Shown here: piece by piece, positions 1-8,346 of the stretch
How positions within the stretch are numbered: position 1 is the first letter of the stretch
How the letters are laid out: each line of letters begins with the position of its first letter
Source of the DNA: Pseudomonas pseudonitroreducens
GTDB taxonomy: Bacteria > Pseudomonadota > Gammaproteobacteria > Pseudomonadales > Pseudomonadaceae
Direction: 5' to 3'
Length of the DNA: 64,000 bases
Assembly (NCBI RefSeq): GCF_021603645.1
Contig: NZ_BQHJ01000010.1
Span: forward strand, 1 to 64,000
Translations under genes and position numbers: made by a program
The notes under the pieces: generated by a model
Database searches by the model: none
What the model saw: only the letters and a program-made list of their open reading frames with translations
Told to the model about the DNA's origin: nothing

Positions 1-137
1 TCTTGGTCTTGTGGGGCATGGACATCCATTGTTCCGCGGCGACTCCGTGGGTAACGGAGCTTCCGTGAGCTGGCCGGGACTGTCAACGTGGCCGGGCGGC
101 CTTCCTCGGGAACTGCTGGCCCGCCACCGCGCGTGCT

Positions 138-1418
138 TCAGGGTTGGCGAATCTCGGCGACCCGGGCGCTGTCGACCTTCACCTCGGGGTTGCCGAACTG
201 TGCGCTGAGGTAGTTCACCAGCGTGGCGATCTGTTCGTCATTCAGCGTCCCGGCGAAACCGGGCATGAACACATCGTCGTCGCCCACCTTGCGGTGCACG
301 CCGCCGAGTACGACCTGCACCAGGTTGTCCGGCTGCAGCGCGCCGACCGCAGTGTTCTTCAGCAGCATCGGGTAGTAGCCGTCCTTCACCCCCTCACCGG
401 TCCAGGAGTGGCAGCTGGCGCAGTTGCCCAGGTAGAGGCGGGCGCCGTCGTCGTGCTTCTGCGCGGCGAAGTCCTGGCCGCGCAGAGTCACCACGTCATC
501 CGCCGGCTCACCCCAGGCGAAGCGTGCCTTGCGCTCGCCATCGCTGACCGCCGGGACGCTGCGCAGGTAGCTGGCGATGGCCTGCAGGTCGGTATCGGTC
601 ATGTACTGGAAGCTGTGCTGCACCGCTTCGGCCATCGGCCCGGCGGCCTGTGCCTTGCCGGGCACGCGGCCGGTCTTGAGGTACTGGACGATCTCCGCGT
701 CGCTCCAGCCGCCGATACCGCTGTGGGTGTCGGGAGTGATGTTGAAGGCGTACCAGCCGCCCAGCGCGGCGCCGGAGAGGAAGCCGGTGCTGCGTTCGTC
801 CATGGCCTTCTCCTGGAACGCCATCCCGCGCGGTGTGTGGCAGGTGCCGCAGTGCGCCAGGCCCTGGACCAGGTAAGCGCCACGGTTCCAGGCCGCGCTC
901 TGCTTCGGCTTGTTCTGGTAGACCGCGTCGTTGTGGAACAGCAGGTTCCAGATCGCCAGCGGCCAGCGCATGTCCAGCGGCCAGGCGATGTCGGAATCCT
1001 GGTTGGGCTGCGCCACGGCCTGCACGCCGCCTTCGAGGAACCAGGCGTAGAGCGCCTGCATGTCTTCGTCGGTGATCTTTGCGTAGGCGGTGTAGGGCAT
1101 CGCCGGATAGAGCCGGGTGCCGCCCTTGGCCACACCTTCGCGCACGGCACGGGCGAAGTCGTCGTAGCTGTAGCTGCCAATGCCGGTCTTCGGATCGGGG
1201 GTGATGTTGGTGGAATACACCGCGCCCAGCGGTGTGGCCAGTGGCAGGCCGCCAGCGAAGGGCTTGCCGCCCGGCGCGGTGTGGCACGCTGCGCAGTCGC
1301 CGGCGCGGGCCAGATATTCGCCCCGTTGCAGCAGCTCCGCCGGGGCCGGGTCGAGCGCCTTGGCAGCGTAGGTGGCCAATGGCGTGGCCAGCAGGACGAG
1401 GAGCAGAAGGCGTTTCAT
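138..1418 (-). CDS. triheme cytochrome c subunit of an FAD/GMC dehydrogenase
   Basis: Protein of 426 aa that should pass electrons from the partner flavoprotein to the respiratory chain on the periplasmic side of the membrane. A hydrophobic signal peptide covers about residues 1-19. Three CxxCH haem c motifs are visible: CAACH at 42-46, CGTCH at 190-194 and CASCH at 333-337, the layout of the cytochrome subunits of alcohol, gluconate, sorbitol and glucose dehydrogenases. The frame is open further upstream, but the ATG at 1418 starts the signal peptide and overlaps the stop of the GMC gene by 4 bp (ATGA), indicating translational coupling. The substrate of the complex cannot be read from this subunit. 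Confidence 0.93.
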   Translation of the reverse strand: MKRLLLLVLLATPLATYAAKALDPAPAELLQRGEYLARAGDCAACHTAPGGKPFAGGLPLATPLGAVYSTNITPDPKTGIGSYSYDDFARAVREGVAKGGTRLYPAMPYTAYAKITDEDMQALYAWFLEGGVQAVAQPNQDSDIAWPLDMRWPLAIWNLLFHNDAVYQNKPKQSAAWNRGAYLVQGLAHCGTCHTPRGMAFQEKAMDERSTGFLSGAALGGWYAFNITPDTHSGIGGWSDAEIVQYLKTGRVPGKAQAAGPMAEAVQHSFQYMTDTDLQAIASYLRSVPAVSDGERKARFAWGEPADDVVTLRGQDFAAQKHDDGARLYLGNCASCHSWTGEGVKDGYYPMLLKNTAVGALQPDNLVQVVLGGVHRKVGDDDVFMPGFAGTLNDEQIATLVNYLSAQFGNPEVKVDSARVAEIRQP

Positions 1419-3004
1419 GCCTTGGCCTCCCGCTTCAGGTGCTCGGCCAGGCGCAAGGCCAGGGCGGCGATGGTCAGGGTGCAGTTCACCGAGCCGACAG
1501 TGGGCATCACGCCGCTGCTGGCGATGAACAGGTTGGGGTGGTCGTGCGCCCGGCATTGGGCGTCCACCACCGAATCCTTCGGGTCGGCGCCCATCAGCAC
1601 GGTGCCGGTGATGTGGTTGTTGTTGGCGAAGCTGTCGTCGAACTTTACCTCCTCGCCACCCAGCAGTTTCGCCGCATGGGCGTAAACCTCGCGGGTGTGG
1701 ACCGCGCTCTTGCGCACGTAGTCGTCCATGGCGTAGGTGAACTCGGGCTTGGCAATGCCCGCCGCGTCGCGCTCGCTAGCGCTGGGCACGATGCGGTTCT
1801 CCGGGTGCGGAAGGATTTCGTGAAAGCTGTCGAAGCGCACGAAACGCGCGGCGCGGTCGCGGATCTTCGCCTCCAGGTCGTGGCCCAGCAGCAGTGGTCC
1901 GTGGCGGATCAGCTCGGCGGCCACCTGGTCGGTGCGCGAGAGGTTGGACAGGTGGATTTTCTTCGAGGCGTATTCGCTGCGGAAGGCGCCGTCGCGGAAG
2001 CCCACCATCGAGGTCATTTCCTGCGGCCCGCGGCCCGGCCAGAGCTTCTCGTCGGCATAGAACTGCACGGCGGTGCCGGGGTGGTCCATGAGGTTGCGGC
2101 CGACCATGTCCGAACTGTTGCCGACCTCGGACATCAGCATCAGCTTGGGCGTCTCGATGCCATTGGCGGCGAGGATGAAGGTGTCGCCCTCGACGCGCAC
2201 TTCATTACCCTGCGGGTCCTTGTACAGCGCCGCGACGATCTTGCCGCCGTCGCCCTTCTCCAGTTTGAACACCACGGCGTTGTCGATCAGCCGCGCGCCG
2301 GCGGCCTCGGCCTTGTCGACGTGGACGATGCCGTTGTACATGGCGCCAATCGGGCAGATCGGCATGCAGTTGTTGTTGCCGCAGCAGGTCGGCCGGCCGT
2401 CGTACGGGCGGCTGTTGCGCGCCACCGGCTCGGTGACCACGCGATAACCGTTGGCGTTGAGCAGGGTCTTGATGCGCTGCTCGTTCCACGACAGCGGCAA
2501 CGGCGGCATCGGGTAAGGCTGGCTGCGCGGCGAGTCGAGCTCCTCGTCGCCAGGGCCCCAGACCCCCAGTTCTTCCTCGGCGCGCTGGTACCAGGGCTCC
2601 AGTTCGGCGTACTCGATGGGCCAGTCGCGGCCTACGCCGTAGAGGCTGAGCAGCTTGAAATCGTTGGGCAGGAAACGCCAGGCCGAGGCCGCCCAGTGCC
2701 AGGTGGTGCCACCCACGGCGCGGATGTACTGCACGTCGTAGGGGTGTTCGCCCTTCTGAATCAGGTAGTGGTTGTCCGGCTTGAATTGGGGGTGCGGCGC
2801 GTAGGGGCTGGACGGGTAGGGTGCCTGGTTGTCGGATTTGTCCGCCTGGTTGCGGAAGCGCTCGACGATTTCCCAGCGGCCCATGCGCGGGCCTGCCTCG
2901 AGGATCAGCACGTCCTTGCCGGCCAGCGCCAACTGGTGTGCGACCAGTGCGCCGGCGATGCCGGAGCCCACCACCACGAAATCCGCGCGTTGCGTATCGG
3001 CCAT
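1415..3004 (-). CDS. GMC-family FAD dehydrogenase catalytic subunit with Cys-rich FeS motif
   Basis: Flavoprotein of 529 aa that oxidises a sugar, polyol or alcohol. The FAD Rossmann motif GSGIAG is at residues 13-18. A motif CCGNNNCMPIC starts at C207-C208; in FAD-dependent glucose and fructose dehydrogenases this segment holds a [3Fe-4S] cluster linking FAD to the haem subunit. The C-terminal part carries the GMC His (NNHITGT) and Asn (SVNCT) pair. The start at 3004 puts the Rossmann fold directly at the N-terminus and lies 2 bp after the stop of the small-subunit gene. Gene order is small subunit, flavoprotein, cytochrome. Assignment as a three-subunit membrane dehydrogenase is firm; the substrate (glucose, sorbitol, gluconate or other) is not determined. 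Confidence 0.92.
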   Translation of the reverse strand: MADTQRADFVVVGSGIAGALVAHQLALAGKDVLILEAGPRMGRWEIVERFRNQADKSDNQAPYPSSPYAPHPQFKPDNHYLIQKGEHPYDVQYIRAVGGTTWHWAASAWRFLPNDFKLLSLYGVGRDWPIEYAELEPWYQRAEEELGVWGPGDEELDSPRSQPYPMPPLPLSWNEQRIKTLLNANGYRVVTEPVARNSRPYDGRPTCCGNNNCMPICPIGAMYNGIVHVDKAEAAGARLIDNAVVFKLEKGDGGKIVAALYKDPQGNEVRVEGDTFILAANGIETPKLMLMSEVGNSSDMVGRNLMDHPGTAVQFYADEKLWPGRGPQEMTSMVGFRDGAFRSEYASKKIHLSNLSRTDQVAAELIRHGPLLLGHDLEAKIRDRAARFVRFDSFHEILPHPENRIVPSASERDAAGIAKPEFTYAMDDYVRKSAVHTREVYAHAAKLLGGEEVKFDDSFANNNHITGTVLMGADPKDSVVDAQCRAHDHPNLFIASSGVMPTVGSVNCTLTIAALALRLAEHLKREAKA

Positions 3005-3006
3005 GC

Positions 3007-3513
3007 TCAGGCCCCCCGCTCGGTCGGTTGCGCCGCCCAGAAGCCGGGCTTGTTCGGGCAATAGCTGCGGATCACCAGGACGTCATCCACGGCGCGGAAC
3101 ATCAGCGCCTGCTCGTAGGTGACCACCGTCGCACCGCTGTCATCGCCGATCTGGCCCAGGTACCAGCCGCCGAGGATCTGCCGGGCCAGCCACTGCTGGC
3201 GCTCGTTCCAGGTATCCGGCGCGTCGCCCAGGCGGTCCAGCAGCTCCGTGAGACTCTGCCGCAGTGCCGTGTCACGCTGGGCCAGGACGCCGAACAGGCG
3301 TAAACCGATGCGCGGGTCGAGGTTGCTGCGGCCGGTCAGGCGCTGGGACAGAGTCATGAACTCGTCCAGCTCCGTCGCCGCCTGGGGTGTCAGTGCGGCC
3401 CAGGTGCGCGCGGCGGGGCTGAGCAGCACGCCGCCCGCCGCGGCGCTGGCGCAGGCCACCGCCAGCAGGCGGCGGCGCGAAAGGGGAAAGGCGGGCAGTG
3501 GTGCCTCGGACAT
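3007..3513 (-). CDS. Tat-exported small subunit of the sugar/polyol dehydrogenase complex
   Basis: Protein of 168 aa. The N-terminus has a twin-arginine signal (SRRRLLAVA, residues about 12-20) followed by a small hydrophobic stretch and an Ala-rich cleavage region near residue 40, so it is probably exported folded together with the flavoprotein, which has no signal of its own. The mature part carries conserved-looking segments (LTGRSNLD, YEQALMF, CPNKPGFW) that I associate with the FAD-dependent sorbitol/glucose dehydrogenase small-subunit family. It is first of the three-gene operon. Role by family: hitch-hiker export and maturation of the GMC subunit. Confidence 0.85.
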   Translation of the reverse strand: MSEAPLPAFPLSRRRLLAVACASAAAGGVLLSPAARTWAALTPQAATELDEFMTLSQRLTGRSNLDPRIGLRLFGVLAQRDTALRQSLTELLDRLGDAPDTWNERQQWLARQILGGWYLGQIGDDSGATVVTYEQALMFRAVDDVLVIRSYCPNKPGFWAAQPTERGA

Positions 3514-3753
3514 GACAACCTCTCTTGCAACAGGCGAACGGTTGGGAAGCGCGGTCTCTCGCCGCTTGCTTCGTGACGCTGGGTGCTGCCTTTGGCCGCG
3601 TCGCCGGTCCGTCGGTCGGACTGGCGATAGCGTGCCCAGGCCCTTAGTATTGCCGCTTGTTCAGATTCTGCCGGGCGATTCGCTCTGCCGGCGGCCCACT
3701 CCGGAGCCGCGCCGCAGAGCCTCACCGACCGGCTTTTGGGTGAAACCTTCGCG

Positions 3754-4548
3754 ATGAAACAGTACCTCGACCTCATGCGCCACGTGCGCGAACATGGCAC
3801 CTTCAAGAGCGATCGCACCGGCACCGGCACCTACAGCGTGTTCGGCCACCAGATGCGTTTCGACCTCTCCGAAGGCTTCCCGCTGGTGACCACCAAGAAG
3901 TGCCACCTCAAATCGATCGTCCATGAGCTGCTGTGGTTCCTCAAAGGTTCGACCAACATCGCCTACCTGAAGGAAAACGGCGTCTCGATCTGGGACGAAT
4001 GGGCCGACGAGAACGGCGACCTGGGCCCGGTCTACGGCTACCAGTGGCGCTCCTGGCCGGCGCCGGACGGCCGCCATATCGACCAGATCGCCAACCTGAT
4101 GCAGATGCTGAAGAGCAACCCGGACTCGCGCCGGCTGATCGTCTCCGCGTGGAACCCCGCGCTGATCGACGAGATGGCCCTGCCACCCTGCCATGCGCTG
4201 TTCCAGTTCTATGTGGCCGACGGCAAGCTCAGCTGCCAGCTGTACCAGCGCTCGGCCGACATCTTCCTCGGCGTGCCCTTCAACATCGCCAGCTATGCGC
4301 TGCTGACCCTGATGGTCGCGCAGGTTGCCGGGTTCGCGCCGGGCGAGTTCATCTGGACCGGCGGCGACTGCCACCTGTACGCCAACCACCTGGAGCAGAC
4401 CGACCTGCAGCTGACCCGCCAGCCGCTGCCGCTGCCCACCATGAAGATCAACCCCGAGGTGAAGGACCTGTTCGACTTCCGCTTCGAGGACTTCGAACTG
4501 GTCGGCTATGAAGCCCACCCACACATCAAGGCGCCGGTCGCTGTCTGA
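3754..4548 (+). CDS. thyA: thymidylate synthase
   Basis: ThyA, 264 aa, the same length as the E. coli enzyme. It converts dUMP to dTMP using methylene-tetrahydrofolate in the cytosol. The catalytic cysteine is C146 in [12 protein letters not shown], and the nucleotide and folate motifs ([38 protein letters not shown]) are intact. The ATG at 3754 gives the family start MKQYLDLM; an upstream in-frame start adds six residues and is not needed. As I recall, lgt precedes thyA in P. aeruginosa; here thyA is instead divergent from the dehydrogenase operon and appears monocistronic, with a strong terminator 20 bp downstream. Confidence 0.98.
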   Translation: MKQYLDLMRHVREHGTFKSDRTGTGTYSVFGHQMRFDLSEGFPLVTTKKCHLKSIVHELLWFLKGSTNIAYLKENGVSIWDEWADENGDLGPVYGYQWRSWPAPDGRHIDQIANLMQMLKSNPDSRRLIVSAWNPALIDEMALPPCHALFQFYVADGKLSCQLYQRSADIFLGVPFNIASYALLTLMVAQVAGFAPGEFIWTGGDCHLYANHLEQTDLQLTRQPLPLPTMKINPEVKDLFDFRFEDFELVGYEAHPHIKAPVAV

Positions 4549-4566
4549 ACCGCGACAGGCTCCCTT

Positions 4567-4598
4567 GCAAAGGCCGGCGCAATGCCGGCCTTTGCGTT
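4567..4598 (+). terminator. rho-independent terminator of thyA
   Basis: Perfect 12-bp stem GCAAAGGCCGGC / GCCGGCCTTTGC with a GCAAT loop, starting 19 bp after the thyA stop and followed by GTTT. The remaining 250 bp to the next gene holds no other gene that I can support; a weak TATGCT at 4773-4778 might be a -10 element for the alcohol dehydrogenase gene. Confidence 0.8.
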
Positions 4599-4847
4599 TC
4601 TGCGCCGAGGCCCCCGGCAAACGGGGATGGCGTTCGAGTGGCGCCATGCCTGCGCGCCCTTCACTGACGGCTATCGCTGCGCACCCCCCATGGCAAACGT
4701 GCGCCAGTCAGTCATTTGGCAAATATATGTTTCGCCTAGCGGTACGAGGTTTCATAAAGGTGCGGCGCATTGCTATGCTCCGCGTGCTGGCCGCTGAACA
4801 GTGGCCTACGGATTTTCCGCAGTACAACGACAAGACCGGGGACCGTC

Positions 4848-6005
4848 ATGCAGCCTTTCAGCTTTGCCACCACCGCGCAGATTCTCTGCGAGAGTGGTTC
4901 CGCCGCCCGCCTGGGTGAACTCTGCCGCGAGCGCGGCGCCCAGCGCGTACTCATCGTCACCGACCCCGGGATCACCCGTCTGAACATGCTCGACGGCGTG
5001 CTGCCCGGCTTCGCCGAGGCCGGCGTGGCGGTGGAAGTCTTTGACCAGGTAGTGGCGGACCCGCCGGAAAGCGTGGTGCTGCAAGCCACCGACCAGGCGC
5101 GGCGGATGGCCGCGCAACTGGTGATCGGCTTCGGCGGCGGCAGCTCGATGGACGTCGCCAAGCTGGTTGCGCTGCTGGCACACCCGCTGGCCGCCCAGGG
5201 GCTCAAGGATATCTTCGGCGTCGGCAATGCCCGCGGCCCGCGCCTGCCGCTGCTGCAGGTGCCGACCACCGCCGGGACCGGCTCGGAAGTCACGCCGATC
5301 GCTATCGTCACCACCGGCGAGACCACCAAGATGGGCGTGGTCAGCCCGCACCTGTTGCCGGACCTGGCCGTGCTCGATGCCGACCTTACCCTCGGCCTGC
5401 CGCCGGCCGTCACCGCGGCTACCGGCATCGACGCGATGGTCCACGCCATCGAGGCGTACACCAGCAAGCTGAAGAAGAATCCGCTGTCCGACCTGCTCGC
5501 CCGCGAAGCGCTGCGCCTGCTGGCGCTGAACCTCGACGAAGCCGTGCACAACGGCGGTAACCGCGAGGCTCGCCAGGCCATGCTGCTGGGTGCCTGCCTG
5601 GCCGGGCAGGCCTTCGCCAATGCCCCGGTGGCCGCCGTCCACGCGCTGGCCTACCCGCTCGGCGGGCACTTCCATATTCCCCATGGCCTGAGCAATGCGC
5701 TGGTGCTGCCGGAGGTGATCCGCTTCAACGCACCGAACGCCGGCGCTCTCTACGCCGAACTGGCGCCGTTGCTGCTGGGCCAGCGCCTGCGCAGTGACGC
5801 CGACCGCACCGAGCAGTTCATCGCCGAACTGGCCGATCTCAGCCCGCGCAGTGGCCTGCCTTCGCGCCTGCGCGATGCCGGCGTCCCGCAGGACAGCCTG
5901 CCGCGCCTGGCCGCTGACGCGATGCTGCAACAGCGCCTGCTGGTGAATAATCCCCGCGAAGTCAGCGAGAGCGATGCGCTGGCCATCTACCGAGCCGCCT
6001 TCTGA
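4848..6005 (+). CDS. iron-containing alcohol dehydrogenase
   Basis: Group III (iron-dependent) alcohol dehydrogenase of 385 aa, a normal length for the family. It interconverts an alcohol and an aldehyde with NAD(P)H in the cytosol. The nucleotide-binding segment GGGSSMDVAK and the metal-binding region with GIDAMVHAIEAY and VHALAYPLGGHFHIPHG are present; the Asp and His residues there are the usual metal ligands. The ATG at 4848 begins MQPFSFATT, typical for the family. The stop is 7 bp before the thioesterase start, so the two are probably co-transcribed. In P. aeruginosa, as I recall, the same pair (PA5186-PA5185) is adjacent. Substrate unknown. Confidence 0.93.
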   Translation: MQPFSFATTAQILCESGSAARLGELCRERGAQRVLIVTDPGITRLNMLDGVLPGFAEAGVAVEVFDQVVADPPESVVLQATDQARRMAAQLVIGFGGGSSMDVAKLVALLAHPLAAQGLKDIFGVGNARGPRLPLLQVPTTAGTGSEVTPIAIVTTGETTKMGVVSPHLLPDLAVLDADLTLGLPPAVTAATGIDAMVHAIEAYTSKLKKNPLSDLLAREALRLLALNLDEAVHNGGNREARQAMLLGACLAGQAFANAPVAAVHALAYPLGGHFHIPHGLSNALVLPEVIRFNAPNAGALYAELAPLLLGQRLRSDADRTEQFIAELADLSPRSGLPSRLRDAGVPQDSLPRLAADAMLQQRLLVNNPREVSESDALAIYRAAF

Positions 6006-6012
6006 GAACCCC

Positions 6013-6447
6013 ATGAGCGAGCAGCATCCCAGCCGCGCCGACTACGCGCACTTCCAGCCGATTACCACGCGCTGGCATGACAACGATATCTACGGCCACG
6101 TGAACAACGTGACCTACTACGGCTTCTTCGACACGGCGGTGAACACTTACCTGATCGAGCGTGGCGGCCTGGATATCCACAACGGCGACGTGGTGGGCTT
6201 CGTGGTCAGCTCCAGCTGTGATTATTTCGCGCCGGTGGCCTTCCCCGAGCGCATCGAGGTCGGCCTGCGGGTCGGCAAGCTGGGTAACAGTTCGGTGCAA
6301 TACGAGCTGGCGATCTTCCGCGAAGGCGACGAACTGGCCTGCGCGGCAGGCAAGTTCGTGCACGTGTTCGTCGATCGCGCGAGCAACCGCCCGGTGTCGA
6401 TTCCTCCTGCGTTGCGCGAGGCGATGGACGTACTGGTGCGAGTCTGA
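6013..6447 (+). CDS. acyl-CoA thioesterase, 4HBT hot-dog fold
   Basis: 144-aa hot-dog fold thioesterase. The segment HDNDIYGHVNNVTYYGFFD near residues 20-40 matches the 4-hydroxybenzoyl-CoA thioesterase (YbgC/FcbC-like) active-site signature with its catalytic Asp. It should hydrolyse an acyl-CoA in the cytosol. The start at 6013 lies 7 bp after the alcohol dehydrogenase stop. Co-transcription with an alcohol dehydrogenase suggests a shared catabolic role, but that is inference. Confidence 0.9.
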   Translation: MSEQHPSRADYAHFQPITTRWHDNDIYGHVNNVTYYGFFDTAVNTYLIERGGLDIHNGDVVGFVVSSSCDYFAPVAFPERIEVGLRVGKLGNSSVQYELAIFREGDELACAAGKFVHVFVDRASNRPVSIPPALREAMDVLVRV

Positions 6448-6457
6448 CCTGTTCTTC

Positions 6458-6536
6458 GTAGGAGCGAGCTTGCTCGCGAACGGATTTTCCGGCAGCTCTC
6501 GATGCAGGGATTGTTCGCGAGCAAGCTCGCTCCTAC
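6458..6536. repeat. REP pair (GTAGGAGCGAGC family)
   Basis: Two inverted copies of the 23-bp arm GTAGGAGCGAGCTTGCTCGCGAA, pointing toward each other across a roughly 33-bp spacer. Each arm contains its own palindrome (GCGAGCTTGCTCGC). It sits between the stops of two convergent genes, a usual REP position. Confidence 0.92.
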
Positions 6537-6546
6537 AGCGGTTGCG

Positions 6547-6912
6547 TCACCAGCCCATTGGATAATGCTCGATCCGGCACGGCCGGCTGTGGCCGTCGCC
6601 CTTGCAGATGCCGTCCAGGTACTGGTAGCGCATCCACACTCGTTGCCCGGGCGTCGGCCAATGCTGGCGAGGAATCCGGCTCTGCCAGTCGGCGCTTTCC
6701 GGCTCGAAGGCGATCAACGCGCCGCGGTCCGGGCAATCCGTGCCGGCGGCCCGTGGCTTGACCGACTCCACGCGGCCTTCCAGGCCGCGCACGGGCAATT
6801 TGAGGGGTCCAATAATCTCCACTTCCATCTGGCAGACCTGCCAGTCTCCGGCGTGCGCGGTCTGCACGGCGCCAAGCGACAGCAGCAGACCGGCGGCAGC
6901 AAGCGCTTTCAC
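6547..6912 (-). CDS. small secreted protein, function unknown
   Basis: 121-aa protein with a clear Sec signal peptide (MKALAAAGLLLSLGAVQTAHA, cleaved after AHA near residue 22), so it is periplasmic. The mature part is about 100 aa with four cysteines (in VCQME, TDCPD, GICKG and RPCRI), enough for two disulfides. The start codon is GTG, supported by an AAGGAGT Shine-Dalgarno 5-6 bp upstream. I do not recognise a domain. It is flanked by a REP pair downstream and a 276-bp gap upstream, and appears monocistronic. Confidence 0.75.
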   Translation of the reverse strand: MKALAAAGLLLSLGAVQTAHAGDWQVCQMEVEIIGPLKLPVRGLEGRVESVKPRAAGTDCPDRGALIAFEPESADWQSRIPRQHWPTPGQRVWMRYQYLDGICKGDGHSRPCRIEHYPMGW

Positions 6913-7188
6913 GAATGACTCCTTGTGGCCAGTGATCCCTTCCCGACAAGCCTATACGAGCGTGGCGGAATAATACGGGGGCTTGTCCCGGGTGGTCCGT
7001 CAGGCCTATGCTGGCCGCCGGTCGGCAGTTCACCCAGGCGTCGCCGCCTCCGTATGGAGAGCGCTAAACCTGCCGCGCGGTTCCCCGCATCTTTGACGAT
7101 CCGACACATACTCCCAGTGCCGCATCGGAATACGGCGACCCCCGATTACCTCCTGCGCGAGGTCTAGGCACGCAACGAGGATTGCACT

Positions 7189-7728
7189 GTGTCCAGGCAA
7201 CGCTTGCCCTATCACGCCCCTGACATCTCTGCCCTGGCGAAATCGCTGGCGCGCCAGCTCGACGAAGCGCCCGAGCGCCCCGGTCATGTCGAGCTGCTCA
7301 ACCTGCTCGCCCGCGCGGTGGGCTTCCGCAACTACCAGGCGCTGCGCGCCAGCCACCAGGCCGAGGCGCGCCTGGCTCGTGAAACCGAGCCCGAGGCCGT
7401 GGTGGACTTTCGCCGTGTCGAACAATGGCGGCGCTACTTCGATGACGCCGGCTGCCTGCAGCGCTGGCCGAAGAAGCACAGCCATCGCGAGGCCTGCCTG
7501 TGGGTGCTGTGGTCGCGACTACCGGCGCGGCAGCGCTGGAGCGAGCGGGAGCTCAACGAACGGTTGCGCGCCCAGGAGCGCCTGGGCGACCACCTGTTGC
7601 TGCGACGCGCACTGGTGGATGGCGGCTGGCTCGCGCGCACCGACGATGGTGGCGAATACCGGCGCATAGAACGGCGCCCCCCGGCCGATTTGGGGGCGTT
7701 GTTGTCCTGTTTGCCGGCCTGCGCCTGA
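7189..7728 (+). CDS. DUF2087 domain protein
   Basis: 179-aa cytosolic protein. Residues about 70-165 resemble the DUF2087 domain: an aromatic WRRYFDDAG start, then WPKKHSHREACL, then WSERELNERL and LRRALVDGGWLAR, a winged-helix-like pattern. The N-terminal 65 residues form predicted helices including LLNLLARAVGFRNYQALRA, which looks like a separate helical module. The start is GTG with a GAGG Shine-Dalgarno 8 bp upstream. DUF2087 proteins are often considered possible transcription regulators, but no function is established here. It converges on a glycine-zipper gene across a shared terminator. Confidence 0.75.
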   Translation: MSRQRLPYHAPDISALAKSLARQLDEAPERPGHVELLNLLARAVGFRNYQALRASHQAEARLARETEPEAVVDFRRVEQWRRYFDDAGCLQRWPKKHSHREACLWVLWSRLPARQRWSERELNERLRAQERLGDHLLLRRALVDGGWLARTDDGGEYRRIERRPPADLGALLSCLPACA

Positions 7729-7745
7729 TACCGAAGCCCTGAACG

Positions 7746-7773
7746 AAAAAGCCCGCCTATTGGCGGGCTTTTT
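7746..7773. terminator. bidirectional rho-independent terminator
   Basis: AAAAAGCCCGCC - TATT - GGCGGGCTTTTT: a 7-bp GC stem flanked by A5 and T5, so it can end transcription from both strands. It lies between the convergent DUF2087 and glycine-zipper genes. Confidence 0.88.
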
Positions 7774-7787
7774 CACACAGGCATCTG

Positions 7788-8225
7788 TCAGTCGTCGTGA
7801 TGCTTGTGTTTGTGTTTGTAGTGGCCTTTGCCCTTGTGATGACTCTTGTTGCTGCTGTGATGGTCATCATCGTTGTCATCGGCCAGATGGTTGCCCAGCG
7901 CGCCGCCGGCTGCGCCGCCCAGGCCTGCACCGATGGCGCCACCGGTGGAGCCGCCGACCTTGTTGCCAATCACCGAGCCGCCGGCCGCACCGAGGCCGCC
8001 ACCAATCGCCGCCTCGGTCTTGTTGCCGTTCTTCGCACCCATCGCGCCGCCAGCCGCACCGCCTACGCCGGCACCGATGGCTGCACCGGTGGAACCGCCC
8101 AGGGCGCCGCCGACCACGTTACCCAGCGCACCCCCGACACCGCCGCCGATGGCGGATTTGGTGTCGTCGGCCACGGCGTGGCTGGCCAGCAGGGCCAGTG
8201 CCAGAACAGAAAGAGTCTTACGCAT
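7788..8225 (-). CDS. glycine-zipper protein with His/Asp-rich tail (copy 1)
   Basis: 145-aa exported protein. A Sec signal (MRKTLSVLALALLASHAVA, residues 1-19) is followed by about 95 residues of glycine-zipper repeats (GGGVGGALGNVVGGA type) that probably form membrane-inserting or oligomerising helices. The last 27 residues are almost all D, H, K and S, including a KHKHKHH run. The ATG at 8225 is chosen because it opens the signal peptide. It is a paralogue of the next gene upstream, with the same architecture. Glycine-zipper proteins of this size are often outer-membrane or stress related; the His/Asp tail suggests metal or polyanion binding, which is inference. Confidence 0.82.
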   Translation of the reverse strand: MRKTLSVLALALLASHAVADDTKSAIGGGVGGALGNVVGGALGGSTGAAIGAGVGGAAGGAMGAKNGNKTEAAIGGGLGAAGGSVIGNKVGGSTGGAIGAGLGGAAGGALGNHLADDNDDDHHSSNKSHHKGKGHYKHKHKHHDD

Positions 8226-8270
8226 ATTGCGAACCTGAATGTAGGAATTATCGGGAGAATTGTCCCGCAC

Positions 8271-8301
8271 ACAAAACAGCCGGGCAATCAGGCCCGGCTG
8301 T
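8271..8301 (-). terminator. rho-independent terminator of glycine-zipper copy 2
   Basis: Stem ACAGCCGGG (8276-8284) pairs perfectly with CCCGGCTGT (8293-8301) over an 8-nt loop. Read on the minus strand it is followed by TTTTGTGTG, and it lies 46 bp after the stop of the upstream glycine-zipper gene, so the two paralogues have separate transcripts. Confidence 0.75.
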
Positions 8302-8346
8302 CAGTCGTCGTTTCCGTGGACTGATCGCGGTAAGTGCTGCCGCGGA

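Noticed and set aside
1-137. Start of a minus-strand gene at the window edge (ATG codons at 19, 25 and 29)
   Set aside because: Only 6-9 codons would be visible and no Shine-Dalgarno stands out, so nothing can be supported.
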